Source: Corynebacterium sp. (GTDB taxonomy: Bacteria > Actinomycetota > Actinomycetes > Mycobacteriales > Mycobacteriaceae). From it: a DNA stretch of 64,000 bases. Numbering within the stretch: the stretch's first letter is position 1; each line of letters opens with the position of its first letter. Made by a program: the position numbers and the translations under genes. The notes under the pieces were generated by a model. That model had not been told where the DNA came from and did no database searches. It was given only the letters and a program-made list of their open reading frames with translations. Shown here piece after piece: positions 15,246 to 24,774 of this stretch. The DNA lies in the NCBI RefSeq assembly GCF_030532325.1, contig NZ_JAUNLS010000001.1, positions 62,001 through 126,000 of the forward strand. The letters are read 5' to 3'.

Positions 15246-17828
15246 ATGGACATTGACTTCGGATGGGAGTTTGATCACTGCCCTGCCACCGCGGTGACCG
15301 TGGTGGGCTCGCTACGCTGCGGCCCGCGGGGGCTGGCCTCGGCCCTCGCCACGCGGCTGGGCGTGCAACGCCCAGTGGCCGAGCCCGCCCAGCGCATCGC
15401 TCGCTACCGCGCCGCACTGGTCTCCGCGGTGGCGCACGGCAAGGCCGATTGGTGCGCCGAGGCCTTTCCCAAGAACCGCTGGGCTATGGCCGAGGCGCTG
15501 CTCTCCTGGCGCGATGAGCTCGTGGCCAACGGTTGGCGGCCCCACTGCCCGCGGGGCTCGTCCACGCGCCTCGAGACCATTGCTCACGTGGAGAGTCTCT
15601 TTGATTCTCCCGGCGCGGCGGACGTGCAACGCGACGTGCTTGAGCGCCTGCGTCAACTGCGCTCGTGGCCGCTGGGCATCGAGAGAATTTCGCTGCGTTT
15701 TTGTTCCCTCGCGCAGCTGCCGGTGGTGTGGCAGGAGATCTTCCAACATCTGGAAAAGCTGGGTGTCGCCGTGGAGGAGGTGCGGGATCTCTCCCGGATT
15801 AACTCGGTATCCATCGTTACCGCCGATACCACCTTTGAGGCCGCAGCGGTGGCCGCGCGCATGGATGCCCCGGTGGTTCTGGCCGGCGCGGAGACCAGCG
15901 CGCTGGACCACGAGCTCTCACTGCGCGGCCAAGGGGCCCTCGGGCGTGGGCAGGAGTTGCCCTCCCCGCTGATTGCTACCTTCCTCGCCGCGTGCACCCG
16001 CCCCTATGACATCAGGGCCTTGAGCACGCTGACGATGCTGCGCGTAGAGCGCGGCCCCATCATCCCGGAGTTCGTGGGCGCGGTGCTGCGCACAACCCTT
16101 GCCCAGGCCGCGGGTGTGGGCTCGGCACAGTGGCAGGCCGCGATGGAGGGCCCGCTGGCTGATAACGAGGTGGCCCAGGAACTCAACGCGCTGGTGTGGC
16201 TGCATCCTCTCTCGGCCGAGGGAGACATCAGCGCGGAGGATCTCGCGGATCATCTGAATTGGTTGCGCGCCCGCCTGCGAGCCCTCGGCGCCACGGAACT
16301 CGCGCACGAAGCCACCACCCTCCAGGAGATCTTGGCCGGCACCGGCCCGGTTTCCCGCCGTGAGCTTTCCTCCATCGTGGACACGCTGAGCTCGCGCACT
16401 GGCGCCGTGGCCCATGCGCAACCCGGCCGCGTGGTGGCCACCCATCCGGCCGCGCTGCCGCTCTACGGCGAGGAACTGCTGTGGTGGGCCCCGGTGGATA
16501 ACACCGTGCAGGTCAACGCCACCTTCACTCAGGCGGAGTACGCGCAGCTGCGCGGGCAGGGCATCGACGTTCCGCAGCCGGAGGTGCTGGCCCCGCTGCG
16601 AGTGGCCTGCCAGTTGGGCGTGCTCGCCTCTTATCGCCGCATAACCGCGGTCATCCCTAGCTTCCTCGCGGGCGAGTCCACGCACCGCCATCCCTTGCTG
16701 CTCCTGGTGATGGCCAAAGTGCGTGACGCGAGCAAGGCCAGCTCACTGCAGCCGCTCTCCGTCAAGGAACTGAGCCGCAGCGTGACCCATCGCGGCCACG
16801 AGCTCGTCAGCGGCGGCCACTGGCGCCTGGGCGAGCGCGCGGTGGAGGTCGTGGTGCCGCCGGCAGAACCCCTCCCGGCGGCAAACCCCTTCTACCGTAC
16901 CTTCAGCGGCGGCGAGCACCTCACCCCGCAACGCCTCTCCTACTCCCAGATGTCCCGCTTGCTCCACCACCCGCTGGAGTGGCTCATGCACAGGCTGGGC
17001 GTGGATCCAGGCAACGTGCTTTCTCTGCCCACCGGCAACGCCTTACTGGGGTCCTTCGTGCACAAGGTCATCGAGGAGCTCGGCGGCACCGCGGTCAGTG
17101 ATGACGAGGTTGCACGGGTCTTCAACGAACTGGTGGAGGGCCACGCCGCGGAGCTCACCCTGCGCGGCAAAGAGTCCGCCCGCCAGCGCTTGCTGCGCGA
17201 TACCCGGCAGGCTGTGCGTGCGCTCACCACAGCGCTCAACGCCATGGGTGCGGCAACCACTGGCCACGAGGAAGAAATCAGCGATGTGTTCCTTGCAGAA
17301 GTCCCCGGCGCGGACGGCCAGCCCGTGGAGCTGCGCGGCCGCCGCGACGTGGACATCACGTTCCGGGACGGCACTCGCGGCCTCCTTGATCTGAAGTACA
17401 CCTCCAGCACAAGCCGCTTTCCCACCGAGATCAAGAACAACGAGGAGCTACAGCTCGCGGTGTATGCCCGCTCGCTGTCCCACGGCCCGGAGGACCTGGA
17501 CCAGCACCCGGTTGCGTACTTCTCCCTCCTGCAGCGCCAGTTCTTCTCCCCCTTCCCCATCTTTAGCCCGCCGCACCACAGGCCGGTGAGTGGCCAGGGT
17601 GACAAGCTCACGGCGTTGTGGGCGAAGGCCGTGGTACAGCTCAACCAGGTTCTCGCGGGCCTCCGTGCAGGCTGGGTCTTCGATGTGGACAACGCACGGC
17701 AGTTCCCAGATGAAGTGGAGCTCGCGGAGCGCCTCGCCGCGCTGTACCCGGATGGCTTCCTCACCAAGAAGCCGCAGACCTACACCGACTTTGATGTCCT
17801 TACCGGCTTGAAGGGAGACTTCCAGTGA
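15246..17828 (+). CDS. AddB-like PD-(D/E)XK nuclease subunit
   Basis: 860 aa. The C-terminal third resembles the AddB/RecB nuclease: LSYSQMSRLLHHPLEWLMHRLGV, GSFVHKVIEELG, DVDITF (about 703) and LLDLKY (about 717), giving the D-x(n)-D-x-K site. The cysteines that hold a 4Fe-4S cluster in AddB are missing: the first is replaced by His, and no Cys cluster follows the nuclease. The N-terminus has VVGSLRCGPRGLASAL where a Walker A would be, lacking the GK. It is probably the non-helicase partner of the downstream AddA-like protein, overlapping it by 4 bp (GTGA). A role in end resection or phage defence is inference. Confidence 0.8.
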   Translation: MDIDFGWEFDHCPATAVTVVGSLRCGPRGLASALATRLGVQRPVAEPAQRIARYRAALVSAVAHGKADWCAEAFPKNRWAMAEALLSWRDELVANGWRPHCPRGSSTRLETIAHVESLFDSPGAADVQRDVLERLRQLRSWPLGIERISLRFCSLAQLPVVWQEIFQHLEKLGVAVEEVRDLSRINSVSIVTADTTFEAAAVAARMDAPVVLAGAETSALDHELSLRGQGALGRGQELPSPLIATFLAACTRPYDIRALSTLTMLRVERGPIIPEFVGAVLRTTLAQAAGVGSAQWQAAMEGPLADNEVAQELNALVWLHPLSAEGDISAEDLADHLNWLRARLRALGATELAHEATTLQEILAGTGPVSRRELSSIVDTLSSRTGAVAHAQPGRVVATHPAALPLYGEELLWWAPVDNTVQVNATFTQAEYAQLRGQGIDVPQPEVLAPLRVACQLGVLASYRRITAVIPSFLAGESTHRHPLLLLVMAKVRDASKASSLQPLSVKELSRSVTHRGHELVSGGHWRLGERAVEVVVPPAEPLPAANPFYRTFSGGEHLTPQRLSYSQMSRLLHHPLEWLMHRLGVDPGNVLSLPTGNALLGSFVHKVIEELGGTAVSDDEVARVFNELVEGHAAELTLRGKESARQRLLRDTRQAVRALTTALNAMGAATTGHEEEISDVFLAEVPGADGQPVELRGRRDVDITFRDGTRGLLDLKYTSSTSRFPTEIKNNEELQLAVYARSLSHGPEDLDQHPVAYFSLLQRQFFSPFPIFSPPHHRPVSGQGDKLTALWAKAVVQLNQVLAGLRAGWVFDVDNARQFPDEVELAERLAALYPDGFLTKKPQTYTDFDVLTGLKGDFQ

Positions 17829-20800
17829 GCCACCCACGCTTTACCATCATCAGTGCCTCCGCCGGCTCCGGAAAGACGCACACGCTGACCCAGGAGCTCA
17901 TCCGGCGCCTGGCTAACACAGCCTCGCCTCTTGAGCCCTCCCAGATCATCGCCACCACCTTCACCACAAAGGCAGCCGGTGAGCTGGAAGAGCGCATCCA
18001 ACAGGGGCTCATCGATGCCGCCGATGACCCCGACCGCTCGCCCGCCGAGTCCGCGCGCCTGCACGAGCAGCTGCTCAAGTTGCCCGGCGCGCTCATCGGT
18101 ACCGTCAACTCGGTTAGCGATCAGATCGTGCGCATGTTTGCGGTGGACGCGGGCCTAAGCCCGGACCTGTCGGTGCTGTCCGAGGCGACCGAAAAGTCCG
18201 CCTTCGCTATGGCCACCGGTGAGATCATTGCTGCCTACGAGGAAGACAACGCCGCCCTGCTGGCCCGCATGCGCTACGACAAGCGCGAGAACTCCAGCGG
18301 CTTCAACAACACGCAGGCCAAGCTGTGGCGGGACGTGTTGCACAAGCTCATCGAGGCAATCCGCCGCGAGAACATCGCGCTGACTGAGCTGCCGGGGCTC
18401 GCCGAGGAGTCGATCAACGAGCTGGAGGCGACGCTAAGCACGGCACGCGAGCAGGCCACGGAGGAGCTGCGCGCGCTCTGTGAAAAGGACCCCACCTGCG
18501 CCCTGCTGGATTACGAGTCCGCGGATGTGCGCCCCGAGATTCTTGAGCAGTATGAGGCCATTGCCGCCGGGCTGCAGGAGGAGCTGGACGCCGGTGCTGT
18601 GTCCAGCAGATCGGTCAACGCCCTAGAGCGCTTCCTGGCAGCGCTGCCCACCGAGATGGCCCGGTACCGGCTGCACAAGGACATCGCAGAGGACACCACG
18701 CCGTGGCAGTTCTGGGTGAAAGCCACGGAGGGTACCTTTGGTGCTGCCTCCGGCACGGCACCAGTAAAGGACGCCGTACACGCCACCTTCCCTCCCGGCT
18801 ATGTCCTGTTCTCACAGGCGTTTCGCGATGATGCCGCAGCGCTTGTCCGGCTAACCTTCGCGGCTGCGGGCGAGTGCCTGGAGGCCTACCGCGATTTCAA
18901 GGATTCTGCTGCCCAGATTGACTTCACGGATCAGGAGCAGCGGGCGCTGCACATCCTGCGCACCAACCAGGCGGTGCGCGAGGAAATTGCCGCGCGCTTC
19001 GAGTTACTCATCGTCGACGAGTTCCAAGACACCAACCCCATCCAGCTGGCCGTGTTCATGGAGCTGGCGCAGCTGGTCTCCGAGGTCATCTGGGTGGGTG
19101 ATCCCAAGCAGTCCATTTATGCCTTCCGTGGCTCCGATCCCGGATTGATGAATTCTGCGCTGCGCGCGCTGACTGATCCGCAGGGGACGTTCCGGGGCGA
19201 GAGCCGCGCACTGTCGCGCTCGTGGCGCTCCTTCTCCGCGCCGATTGCGCTGTCTAACGAGCTCTTCGCCCCGCTGTTTCCGGAGGGCGATAGCGCCCGC
19301 CTCTTCCTGCCTGAGCCGCTGGTGGATTCCCGCCAGGGCGGTTCGGTAGAGGTGTGGGAGCCAGTCAGGGAGCTGACCAAGAAGGGCACCCCGAAGAAGC
19401 CAAACCTGGACACGCTCTGGGGTGTGGTGGCCGAGGGCCTGGCACAGAAGTTCACCGCCGAGGGCTTCCCGGCGCACGGCTGCGCAGTATTGGTGCACAA
19501 GAATGCGCACGCTGCAGCCGTGGCGGCAGCACTCCAGGAGCAGGGCATCCCCGTGGCAACGCAGTCCCAGGCGTTGCTGGAGACCCGCGAGGGCACCCTC
19601 CTTCGTGCGGCGCTGCTGTGGCTGGTGGATAAGTCCTCCACCCAGTCCCTGCTCGAAATCATCAGCATCTGCGCAGAGCACCCGGCACACCGCGATTGGT
19701 TCGAGCAGCTAGTCGGCGCCGCTGACCGCGAAGCCCGCACGGAGCTCTTCCGTTCCTGGGCCGAGCACGAGTCTGTGGCTGCTATCGAGCAATTGGCACC
19801 GATGCTGGCATCCAGCTCCATTCCGGAACTGGTCAGCGCGGCCATCGCCGTGCTCAAGCTGCCGGAGCGCATCGCCTCGTGGTCGGAGCCCGCCCACAGG
19901 CTCGCCACGCTGGATTCCCTGCAGCGGCACGCCGCTGAGTTTGCCGCTCAGTCCACCGTTCCGGCCGGCGAACTCTCCGTGCTGCGCTTCATTGAATCGC
20001 TGGCGGATGAATCCGCCACGGTTCGAGCGGCCACCGCGGAGAACTCCGTCTACGTGGGCACGCTCTTTTCCGCCAAAGGCCTGGAGTGGGACACCGTTGT
20101 CTTGCCTGGGCCCGTGCCCACGGATCGCTTCACGCCGGCGGGCGTGTGGGTGGATCCCGCTCCGGACTTCGATGTCACGGCGCCGCTGGCCGGGCGGCGG
20201 TTGATGTTCTGGCCGCACACCCTGCTGGATATGAGTGGCGCAGCAGAAGCACTGCTGAGCTCTCCGCTGCAAGCTAAGCGCAGGCAGGCGGCCAGCGAGG
20301 AGGAGCTGCGCAAGCTCTACGTGGCCTTCACCCGCAGCGCGCGGGACACCATCATCGTGCCGGCCTTGAGCATCGACGCTTGCTACCCAGCTCTCGTCGG
20401 GGGCGGCCAGCGCCCGCTGCACCTAGAGGTCAATGAAGACGAGGCCGCACTCGTGCTGGATAACTCGCAGCTGGCGGTACCGGCGCGCGAGGCCTCGCTC
20501 GATACTGAGCCACTCATCACGGTGCCCGGAATGGCGCAGCGCACCGAGGAGCACGTGCGCATCCCGGTGAGCCACCGCGTCTTCCCGTTGGACGGGGAGC
20601 CCACACTGTGGGAAAGCGCGGAGCCGCGCGCGATCATCGCCCGCGACGCCCACTACCCCACCGCCAGCGGCGAATTCATCCCGGCCGCGTTTACGCCCTC
20701 GGCCGCCGTGGCTACGCCGGAGGAAGCGCGCGCGGAGGTTCGATTGACAGATACCTTGGGCAGCGCGCTGGTGACCGCCGGCGGCCAGGACTGGGATCTG

Positions 20801-21268
20801 GTGGGCAACGCGGTGCACGCCTTCCTTGGCGTGGACGTCGCCGGGCTGGAGGAGGACGTGCGCGTGGTGCTGGCCAAAGATGTGCTGCAGCGCTGGGGCG
20901 CGGAGACTCGCGTTGAGCCGCAGCAGCTGCTGGACATCGCCAAGCGCTGGCAAAGCTGGGTGGAGCAGCGCTTCGGGGCCGGCGCGCAGGTGCGCACCGA
21001 GGTGCCCTTCAGATTCGTCGGCGAGGACGGCACCCACGCCCAGGGCTGGATTGATGCTCTCATCGTCGACGCCGAAGGCCGCACCTTCCTGGTGGACCAC
21101 AAGACCTACCCAGGTGCAGACCCCGAGCGCCACATTCGAGAGAACTACCTCGGCCAAATGGCCGCCTATGCGCGCGTGCTGGCCAGCGCCGGGCAGCCGG
21201 TGGCGGGTATTTTCATGCACCTGCCGCTGCGCGGGGAGGTGTGGGAGTTAAGCTTCGCCGCTGCTTAG
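17825..21268 (+). CDS. AddA-like UvrD/REP helicase-nuclease
   Basis: 1147 aa. Superfamily 1A helicase with SASAGSGKTHTLT (Walker A, residues about 11-21), ATTFTTKAAGELEERI (motif Ia), LLIVDEFQDTNP (motif II, D398), WVGDPKQSIYAFRGSDP (motif III), TLFSAKGLEWDTV (motif V) and EEELRKLYVAFTRS (motif VI). The C-terminus carries a RecB-type nuclease: GWIDALIVD and LVDHKTY (about 1090-1094). With its coupled partner it forms an AddAB-like DNA end-processing complex. GTG start 17825 overlaps the partner stop. The 3' end overlaps the convergent dehydrogenase by 4 bp. Confidence 0.88.
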   Translation: MSHPRFTIISASAGSGKTHTLTQELIRRLANTASPLEPSQIIATTFTTKAAGELEERIQQGLIDAADDPDRSPAESARLHEQLLKLPGALIGTVNSVSDQIVRMFAVDAGLSPDLSVLSEATEKSAFAMATGEIIAAYEEDNAALLARMRYDKRENSSGFNNTQAKLWRDVLHKLIEAIRRENIALTELPGLAEESINELEATLSTAREQATEELRALCEKDPTCALLDYESADVRPEILEQYEAIAAGLQEELDAGAVSSRSVNALERFLAALPTEMARYRLHKDIAEDTTPWQFWVKATEGTFGAASGTAPVKDAVHATFPPGYVLFSQAFRDDAAALVRLTFAAAGECLEAYRDFKDSAAQIDFTDQEQRALHILRTNQAVREEIAARFELLIVDEFQDTNPIQLAVFMELAQLVSEVIWVGDPKQSIYAFRGSDPGLMNSALRALTDPQGTFRGESRALSRSWRSFSAPIALSNELFAPLFPEGDSARLFLPEPLVDSRQGGSVEVWEPVRELTKKGTPKKPNLDTLWGVVAEGLAQKFTAEGFPAHGCAVLVHKNAHAAAVAAALQEQGIPVATQSQALLETREGTLLRAALLWLVDKSSTQSLLEIISICAEHPAHRDWFEQLVGAADREARTELFRSWAEHESVAAIEQLAPMLASSSIPELVSAAIAVLKLPERIASWSEPAHRLATLDSLQRHAAEFAAQSTVPAGELSVLRFIESLADESATVRAATAENSVYVGTLFSAKGLEWDTVVLPGPVPTDRFTPAGVWVDPAPDFDVTAPLAGRRLMFWPHTLLDMSGAAEALLSSPLQAKRRQAASEEELRKLYVAFTRSARDTIIVPALSIDACYPALVGGGQRPLHLEVNEDEAALVLDNSQLAVPAREASLDTEPLITVPGMAQRTEEHVRIPVSHRVFPLDGEPTLWESAEPRAIIARDAHYPTASGEFIPAAFTPSAAVATPEEARAEVRLTDTLGSALVTAGGQDWDLVGNAVHAFLGVDVAGLEEDVRVVLAKDVLQRWGAETRVEPQQLLDIAKRWQSWVEQRFGAGAQVRTEVPFRFVGEDGTHAQGWIDALIVDAEGRTFLVDHKTYPGADPERHIRENYLGQMAAYARVLASAGQPVAGIFMHLPLRGEVWELSFAAA

Positions 21269-22170
21269 TAGCCGGCCTGCGGATCCACCAGCGTGGGGAT
21301 CTCCTCGCCGGCGGCAAAAGCCGCGACCACCTTCACGGTGTGGGTGCCCAGGTTGCGGCGCACCGAGTTCATGGTGTTGGCAATGTGCGGGGTGATCACC
21401 ACGCGCGGATCCTGCCACAGCGGGTGATCATCGGGCAGCGGCTCAGGATCGGTGACGTCGAGAGCCGCGCCGGCGATCTCCCCGGCCGCCAGAGCGCCGA
21501 GCAGATCCTCGGTGTTGATGAGCGGGCCGCGGCCCACGTTGACCACCACGGCGTGCTCGGGCATCTGGGCAAAGACCTCAGCGTTGACCATGTGATGGGT
21601 CTGCTCCGTCAGCGGCGCGATGAGCACGAAGTAATCCGCGCGCGGCCACACCTTCTCCACCTCGGAGATGGGATAGGTCTCATCGGCGCCGGGCACCTCA
21701 CGCCCCGAGCGATTCACCGCGATGATGCGCGGGCCAAAGCCAGAGAGCATGGTGATGAGACGCTTGCCAATGCCGCCGGCGCCGATGATGGCCACCGTTT
21801 TATCCTCGTAGAGATACGAGGTGTGGGCCTGCATGTCCTCGTAGGAGGAAAAGGAGCCATTGACCCTGCGGTGGGCGTGCAGCTGTGCCAAGAGCAGCGC
21901 GATGGCGGATTCCGCCACGGTGCCGTCGAAGACGCCCGCGGCGTTGGACCAGGGCACGTCTGTGCGGCGCATAACCTCCAGGAGCTGATCCACCCCGGCC
22001 ATGGGAACCTGCACGAACTTGATGTTCCCTGGCAGCGGCAGCGGGAAATCGGCGGGCTTGCCGTTAAAGACGAGGAAGTCGGCGGCCGCCAGCTCGGTGA
22101 GCTCATGCCCGGCGGCGGCCAACGCCTCGGTGGTTTCCTCCCACACATCCGGCAACATGGCGTATTTCAT
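21265..22170 (-). CDS. D-isomer 2-hydroxyacid dehydrogenase (copy 1)
   Basis: 301 aa. NAD-binding fold with AIIGAGGIGKRL (dinucleotide-binding glycines), then NRSGREVPGADETYP, NVGRGPLINTEDLL (catalytic Arg region), VTDPEPLPDDHPL (Glu) and ITPHIAN (catalytic His). Substrate unknown; one member of this family commonly lies between proB and proA in corynebacteria. This copy and the next one are tandem paralogues that share several exact stretches. It is 52 bp from copy 2 and co-directional with it and proB. Confidence 0.88.
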   Translation of the reverse strand: MKYAMLPDVWEETTEALAAAGHELTELAAADFLVFNGKPADFPLPLPGNIKFVQVPMAGVDQLLEVMRRTDVPWSNAAGVFDGTVAESAIALLLAQLHAHRRVNGSFSSYEDMQAHTSYLYEDKTVAIIGAGGIGKRLITMLSGFGPRIIAVNRSGREVPGADETYPISEVEKVWPRADYFVLIAPLTEQTHHMVNAEVFAQMPEHAVVVNVGRGPLINTEDLLGALAAGEIAGAALDVTDPEPLPDDHPLWQDPRVVITPHIANTMNSVRRNLGTHTVKVVAAFAAGEEIPTLVDPQAGY

Positions 22171-22222
22171 GATTCTGCGTCTCCTTCAGTGCTGTCAGTG
22201 GGCTGTACTGGTTACTCGGTTA

Positions 22223-23152
22223 CTAGTAGCCGGCCTCAGGGTTGACCAGCGTGGGCATCGGCTCGCCGGCGGCGAAGGCTTCGGCGTTGGCGTTAAAGAC
22301 CGCGCCCATGTGCATCTCCGCCACGAAGTCCGAAGCCCCAATGTGCGGGGTCAGCGTGCAATTCGGCAGAGAATACAACGGGTGACCGGCCGGCAACGGC
22401 TCCGGATCCATGACGTCGAGGGCAGCGCCGGCAATCTGTCCGGACTCCAGGGCCACCACCAGCGCCCCGGTGTCCACCACCGCGCCGCGGCCGACGTTGA
22501 TAAACAGCGCGCTGGGCTTCATCGCCGCGAAGAAGTCCGTGCCCAGGATTCCCGTGGTCTCCTCCGTCAGCGGCAGGATGCTCACGATGAAATCCGCCTC
22601 CGGCCACACGTGCCCGGCCTCGCTCATGGGATAGGTCTCATCGGCACCAGGCACCTCGCGGCCCGAGCGATTCACCGCGATGATGCGGCAGTGGAAGGGC
22701 TCCAGCAGGCGGATGAGCTCGCGGCCGATGCCGCCGGCGCCCACGATGGCCACGGTCTTGGGCTCGCGGGGGCTGTAGAGCCACGCCTGGGCCTCGTCCA
22801 CCCGGCGGCGCGCCGCCCAGTCCGCCGCCAGCGCGAAGGCCTTGTGCTGGTGAGCCTGGGAGAGCAGCAGCGCCAACGCGGTCTCCGCCACCGGCTGGGC
22901 AAAGGCACCCGCGGCGTTGCACCATGGCACCCCGCCGGGGCGGATGACCTTGGCCTCGATGAACTGGTTAACCCCGGCGTAGCAGTGCTGCACGAACTTG
23001 ATGTTTTCCGGCAGCTCTGGGATCTCGCCGGGCAGGTAGGAGTTGTTGATGAAGACCTCGGCCTCGCGCAAACTCTCCACGCGCACGTGGCCGGCGGCGC
23101 GGAGATCCCCCACCATGACGTCCCAGGTATCCGGGCCCATGTAGTACTTCAT
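22223..23152 (-). CDS. D-isomer 2-hydroxyacid dehydrogenase (copy 2)
   Basis: 309 aa from ATG 23152; the open frame extends to 23284 over proB without homology. AIVGAGGIGRELIRLL, NRSGREVPGADETYP, NVGRGAVVDTGALV, VMDPEPLPAGHPLYSLPN and LTPHIGA mark the family. It lies 4 bp after the proB stop, the position of the conserved dehydrogenase of corynebacterial proB operons, so this is likely the ancestral copy and copy 1 the duplicate. A link to proline metabolism is not established. Confidence 0.9.
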   Translation of the reverse strand: MKYYMGPDTWDVMVGDLRAAGHVRVESLREAEVFINNSYLPGEIPELPENIKFVQHCYAGVNQFIEAKVIRPGGVPWCNAAGAFAQPVAETALALLLSQAHQHKAFALAADWAARRRVDEAQAWLYSPREPKTVAIVGAGGIGRELIRLLEPFHCRIIAVNRSGREVPGADETYPMSEAGHVWPEADFIVSILPLTEETTGILGTDFFAAMKPSALFINVGRGAVVDTGALVVALESGQIAGAALDVMDPEPLPAGHPLYSLPNCTLTPHIGASDFVAEMHMGAVFNANAEAFAAGEPMPTLVNPEAGY

Positions 23153-23156
23153 GGCG

Positions 23157-24389
23157 CTAAATGCGGGAGGCGAAGTTGGACAGGTAGTCCGCGTGGACCA
23201 CGGGGCGGCGGTGCTCCTCGGGCAGTTCCTCGGTGTGCTTGCCGATGACACTGCGCAGCACCTGCGAGTCGTAGCCCACCTCACCGCGGCCGATGACCTG
23301 GGACTTCGGGCCGATGATATCGACGATCTCCCCGGCGCCGAACTCGCCGATCACCTCAGTCAGGCCCACGGCCAGCAGGGACTTGCCGCCGGAGACCACG
23401 GCCTCCACGGCGCCCTCGTCCAGGCGCAGCGCGCCGCCGGAGTCCGCGCAATAGAGCGCCCAGAACTTCCAGGCGGAGAGGTGACGCTCCTCGCGGGTGT
23501 GGAAGACGGTGCCTACGGAGGCGTCGTCAAGCGCGGTGCCAATGTTATCCGCGGAGGTGAGCAGGACCGGGATGCCGCCGCGGGTGGCCAGGCGGGCGGC
23601 CGAGACCTTCGAGGCCATGCCGCCGGTGCCCACCTTGCCGCCGTCGCCCGCGGCCACGCCTTTGAGGTCCTTACCGGTGCGGATCTCCTCGATGAAGCGC
23701 GCGCCCGGCTCGGCGGGATTCTTATCGTAGAGGCCGTCGACGTCGGAGAAGAGGAAGAGCGCGTCCGCACCCACCAGGTTGGCCACCAGGGCGGAGAGGC
23801 GGTCGTTATCGCCGAAGTTCATCTCGGAGGTGGCCACGGTGTCATTCTCGTTGACAATCGGTACGGTGCGCATCTGGCGCAGGCGGTCGATGGTGCGCTG
23901 GGCGTTGCGGGCGCGATCGCGCTGGCCGATGTCCGAGGCGGTGAGCAGCACCTGGCCAGTGGAGCGGTTGTAGCGGGCGAAGGACACGCCCCACTCGTAA
24001 GCCAAGTGCACCTGGCCCACCGCGGCGGCGGCCTGCTTGGTGGCCAGATCCACCGGGCGGCGGTTGAGCCCCAGCGGGCCCATGCCCGCGGCCACCGCGC
24101 CGGAGGAGACAATGATGACGTCGGAGACGTTCATGCGCGCGCAGACGGCGTCAACGATGCGGTCGATCTTCTCGGTGGAGGTGACAAAGTCATCGCGGGT
24201 CAAAGAGGAGGAGCCGATCTTGATGACGATGCGCTTGGCCTGAGAGATGCGTTCGCGCAAGGGCGAGGATAAACCGCTGGAGCGGTGCTCGAGATTCTCC
24301 GACTCCGGAAAATCCATTTCCGGGGTTGGCCCCTCAAAGGGTTCGAGGGGTAGTGGGTAATCGGACGGGAGATCTTTCTCGGCAGTCAT
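23157..24389 (-). CDS. proB: Glutamate 5-kinase
   Basis: 410 aa. First committed step of proline synthesis: ATP-dependent phosphorylation of glutamate, normally feedback inhibited by proline. [42 protein letters not shown] and [15 protein letters not shown] are the amino-acid-kinase motifs. A C-terminal PUA domain (about residues 315-395, [29 protein letters not shown]) is present. There is an unusual acidic N-terminal extension of about 45 residues before the kinase start ([16 protein letters not shown]); an internal start is possible, but ATG 24389 has a TATAGT 8 nt upstream and so is likely used as a leaderless start. Confidence 0.96.
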   Translation of the reverse strand: MTAEKDLPSDYPLPLEPFEGPTPEMDFPESENLEHRSSGLSSPLRERISQAKRIVIKIGSSSLTRDDFVTSTEKIDRIVDAVCARMNVSDVIIVSSGAVAAGMGPLGLNRRPVDLATKQAAAAVGQVHLAYEWGVSFARYNRSTGQVLLTASDIGQRDRARNAQRTIDRLRQMRTVPIVNENDTVATSEMNFGDNDRLSALVANLVGADALFLFSDVDGLYDKNPAEPGARFIEEIRTGKDLKGVAAGDGGKVGTGGMASKVSAARLATRGGIPVLLTSADNIGTALDDASVGTVFHTREERHLSAWKFWALYCADSGGALRLDEGAVEAVVSGGKSLLAVGLTEVIGEFGAGEIVDIIGPKSQVIGRGEVGYDSQVLRSVIGKHTEELPEEHRRPVVHADYLSNFASRI

Positions 24390-24397
24390 GCCTATCC

Positions 24398-24403
24398 ACT
24401 ATA
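24398..24403 (-). promoter_or_regulatory. -10 element of proB (leaderless)
   Basis: Minus strand TATAGT lies 8 nt before the ATG at 24389. No Shine-Dalgarno of the usual form precedes the ATG. This supports the long N-terminus of ProB. Confidence 0.6.
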
Positions 24404-24421
24404 CAAACTATCCTCGAGGCC

Positions 24422-24774
24422 ATGCGCAGCCACTATTCGCTCACCTACCGCCCCGTGGGGATTTCCGCGCCCGATTCCGGCTCTCCCCTGCCGCGCCTCA
24501 ACCTGGAGAGGGAATACGCCGTGCCCTTTGCGGAGGCACGCGAGCGGCTCATGACCTGGCCGGCCACCCCGAGCGCGGCGAGGAGCGCTTCCTCCTGGAG
24601 CGCCTCCCGGTCGGCGGGTGCCTTTTGCTTATCGACGCCGTCGCCGAGCCCGCCAGCACTTTCTGGCAGGCCGTGAGCCCCGCGCTCAAGGCGGCGCAGT
24701 GGTGCATCACCCGCTACCGCTACCTGCCGGCGATTAGCCCTGCCAGCGGTCGCGGTTGGCGGATTCGCGGGTGA
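24422..24774 (+). pseudogene. DUF1990-family remnant with internal deletion and frameshift
   Basis: In the first frame from ATG 24422, YSLTYRPVGISAP and FAEARERLMTW look like the start of a DUF1990 protein. Directly after the Trp codon the homology continues in another frame: GHPERGEERFLLER, then DAVAEPAS and ALKAAQWCITRYRYLPA. These are the conserved GHPERGEE motif and the C-terminal helix of DUF1990. The missing middle (roughly 60 residues) plus the frame change indicate a deletion. Intact members are about 170 aa. The 3' end overlaps the end of obg on the other strand. Confidence 0.65.

Noticed and set aside
23151-24272. 373-aa open frame opposite proB
   Set aside because: Antisense shadow; the composition is typical of complementary-strand translation and there is no ribosome site.
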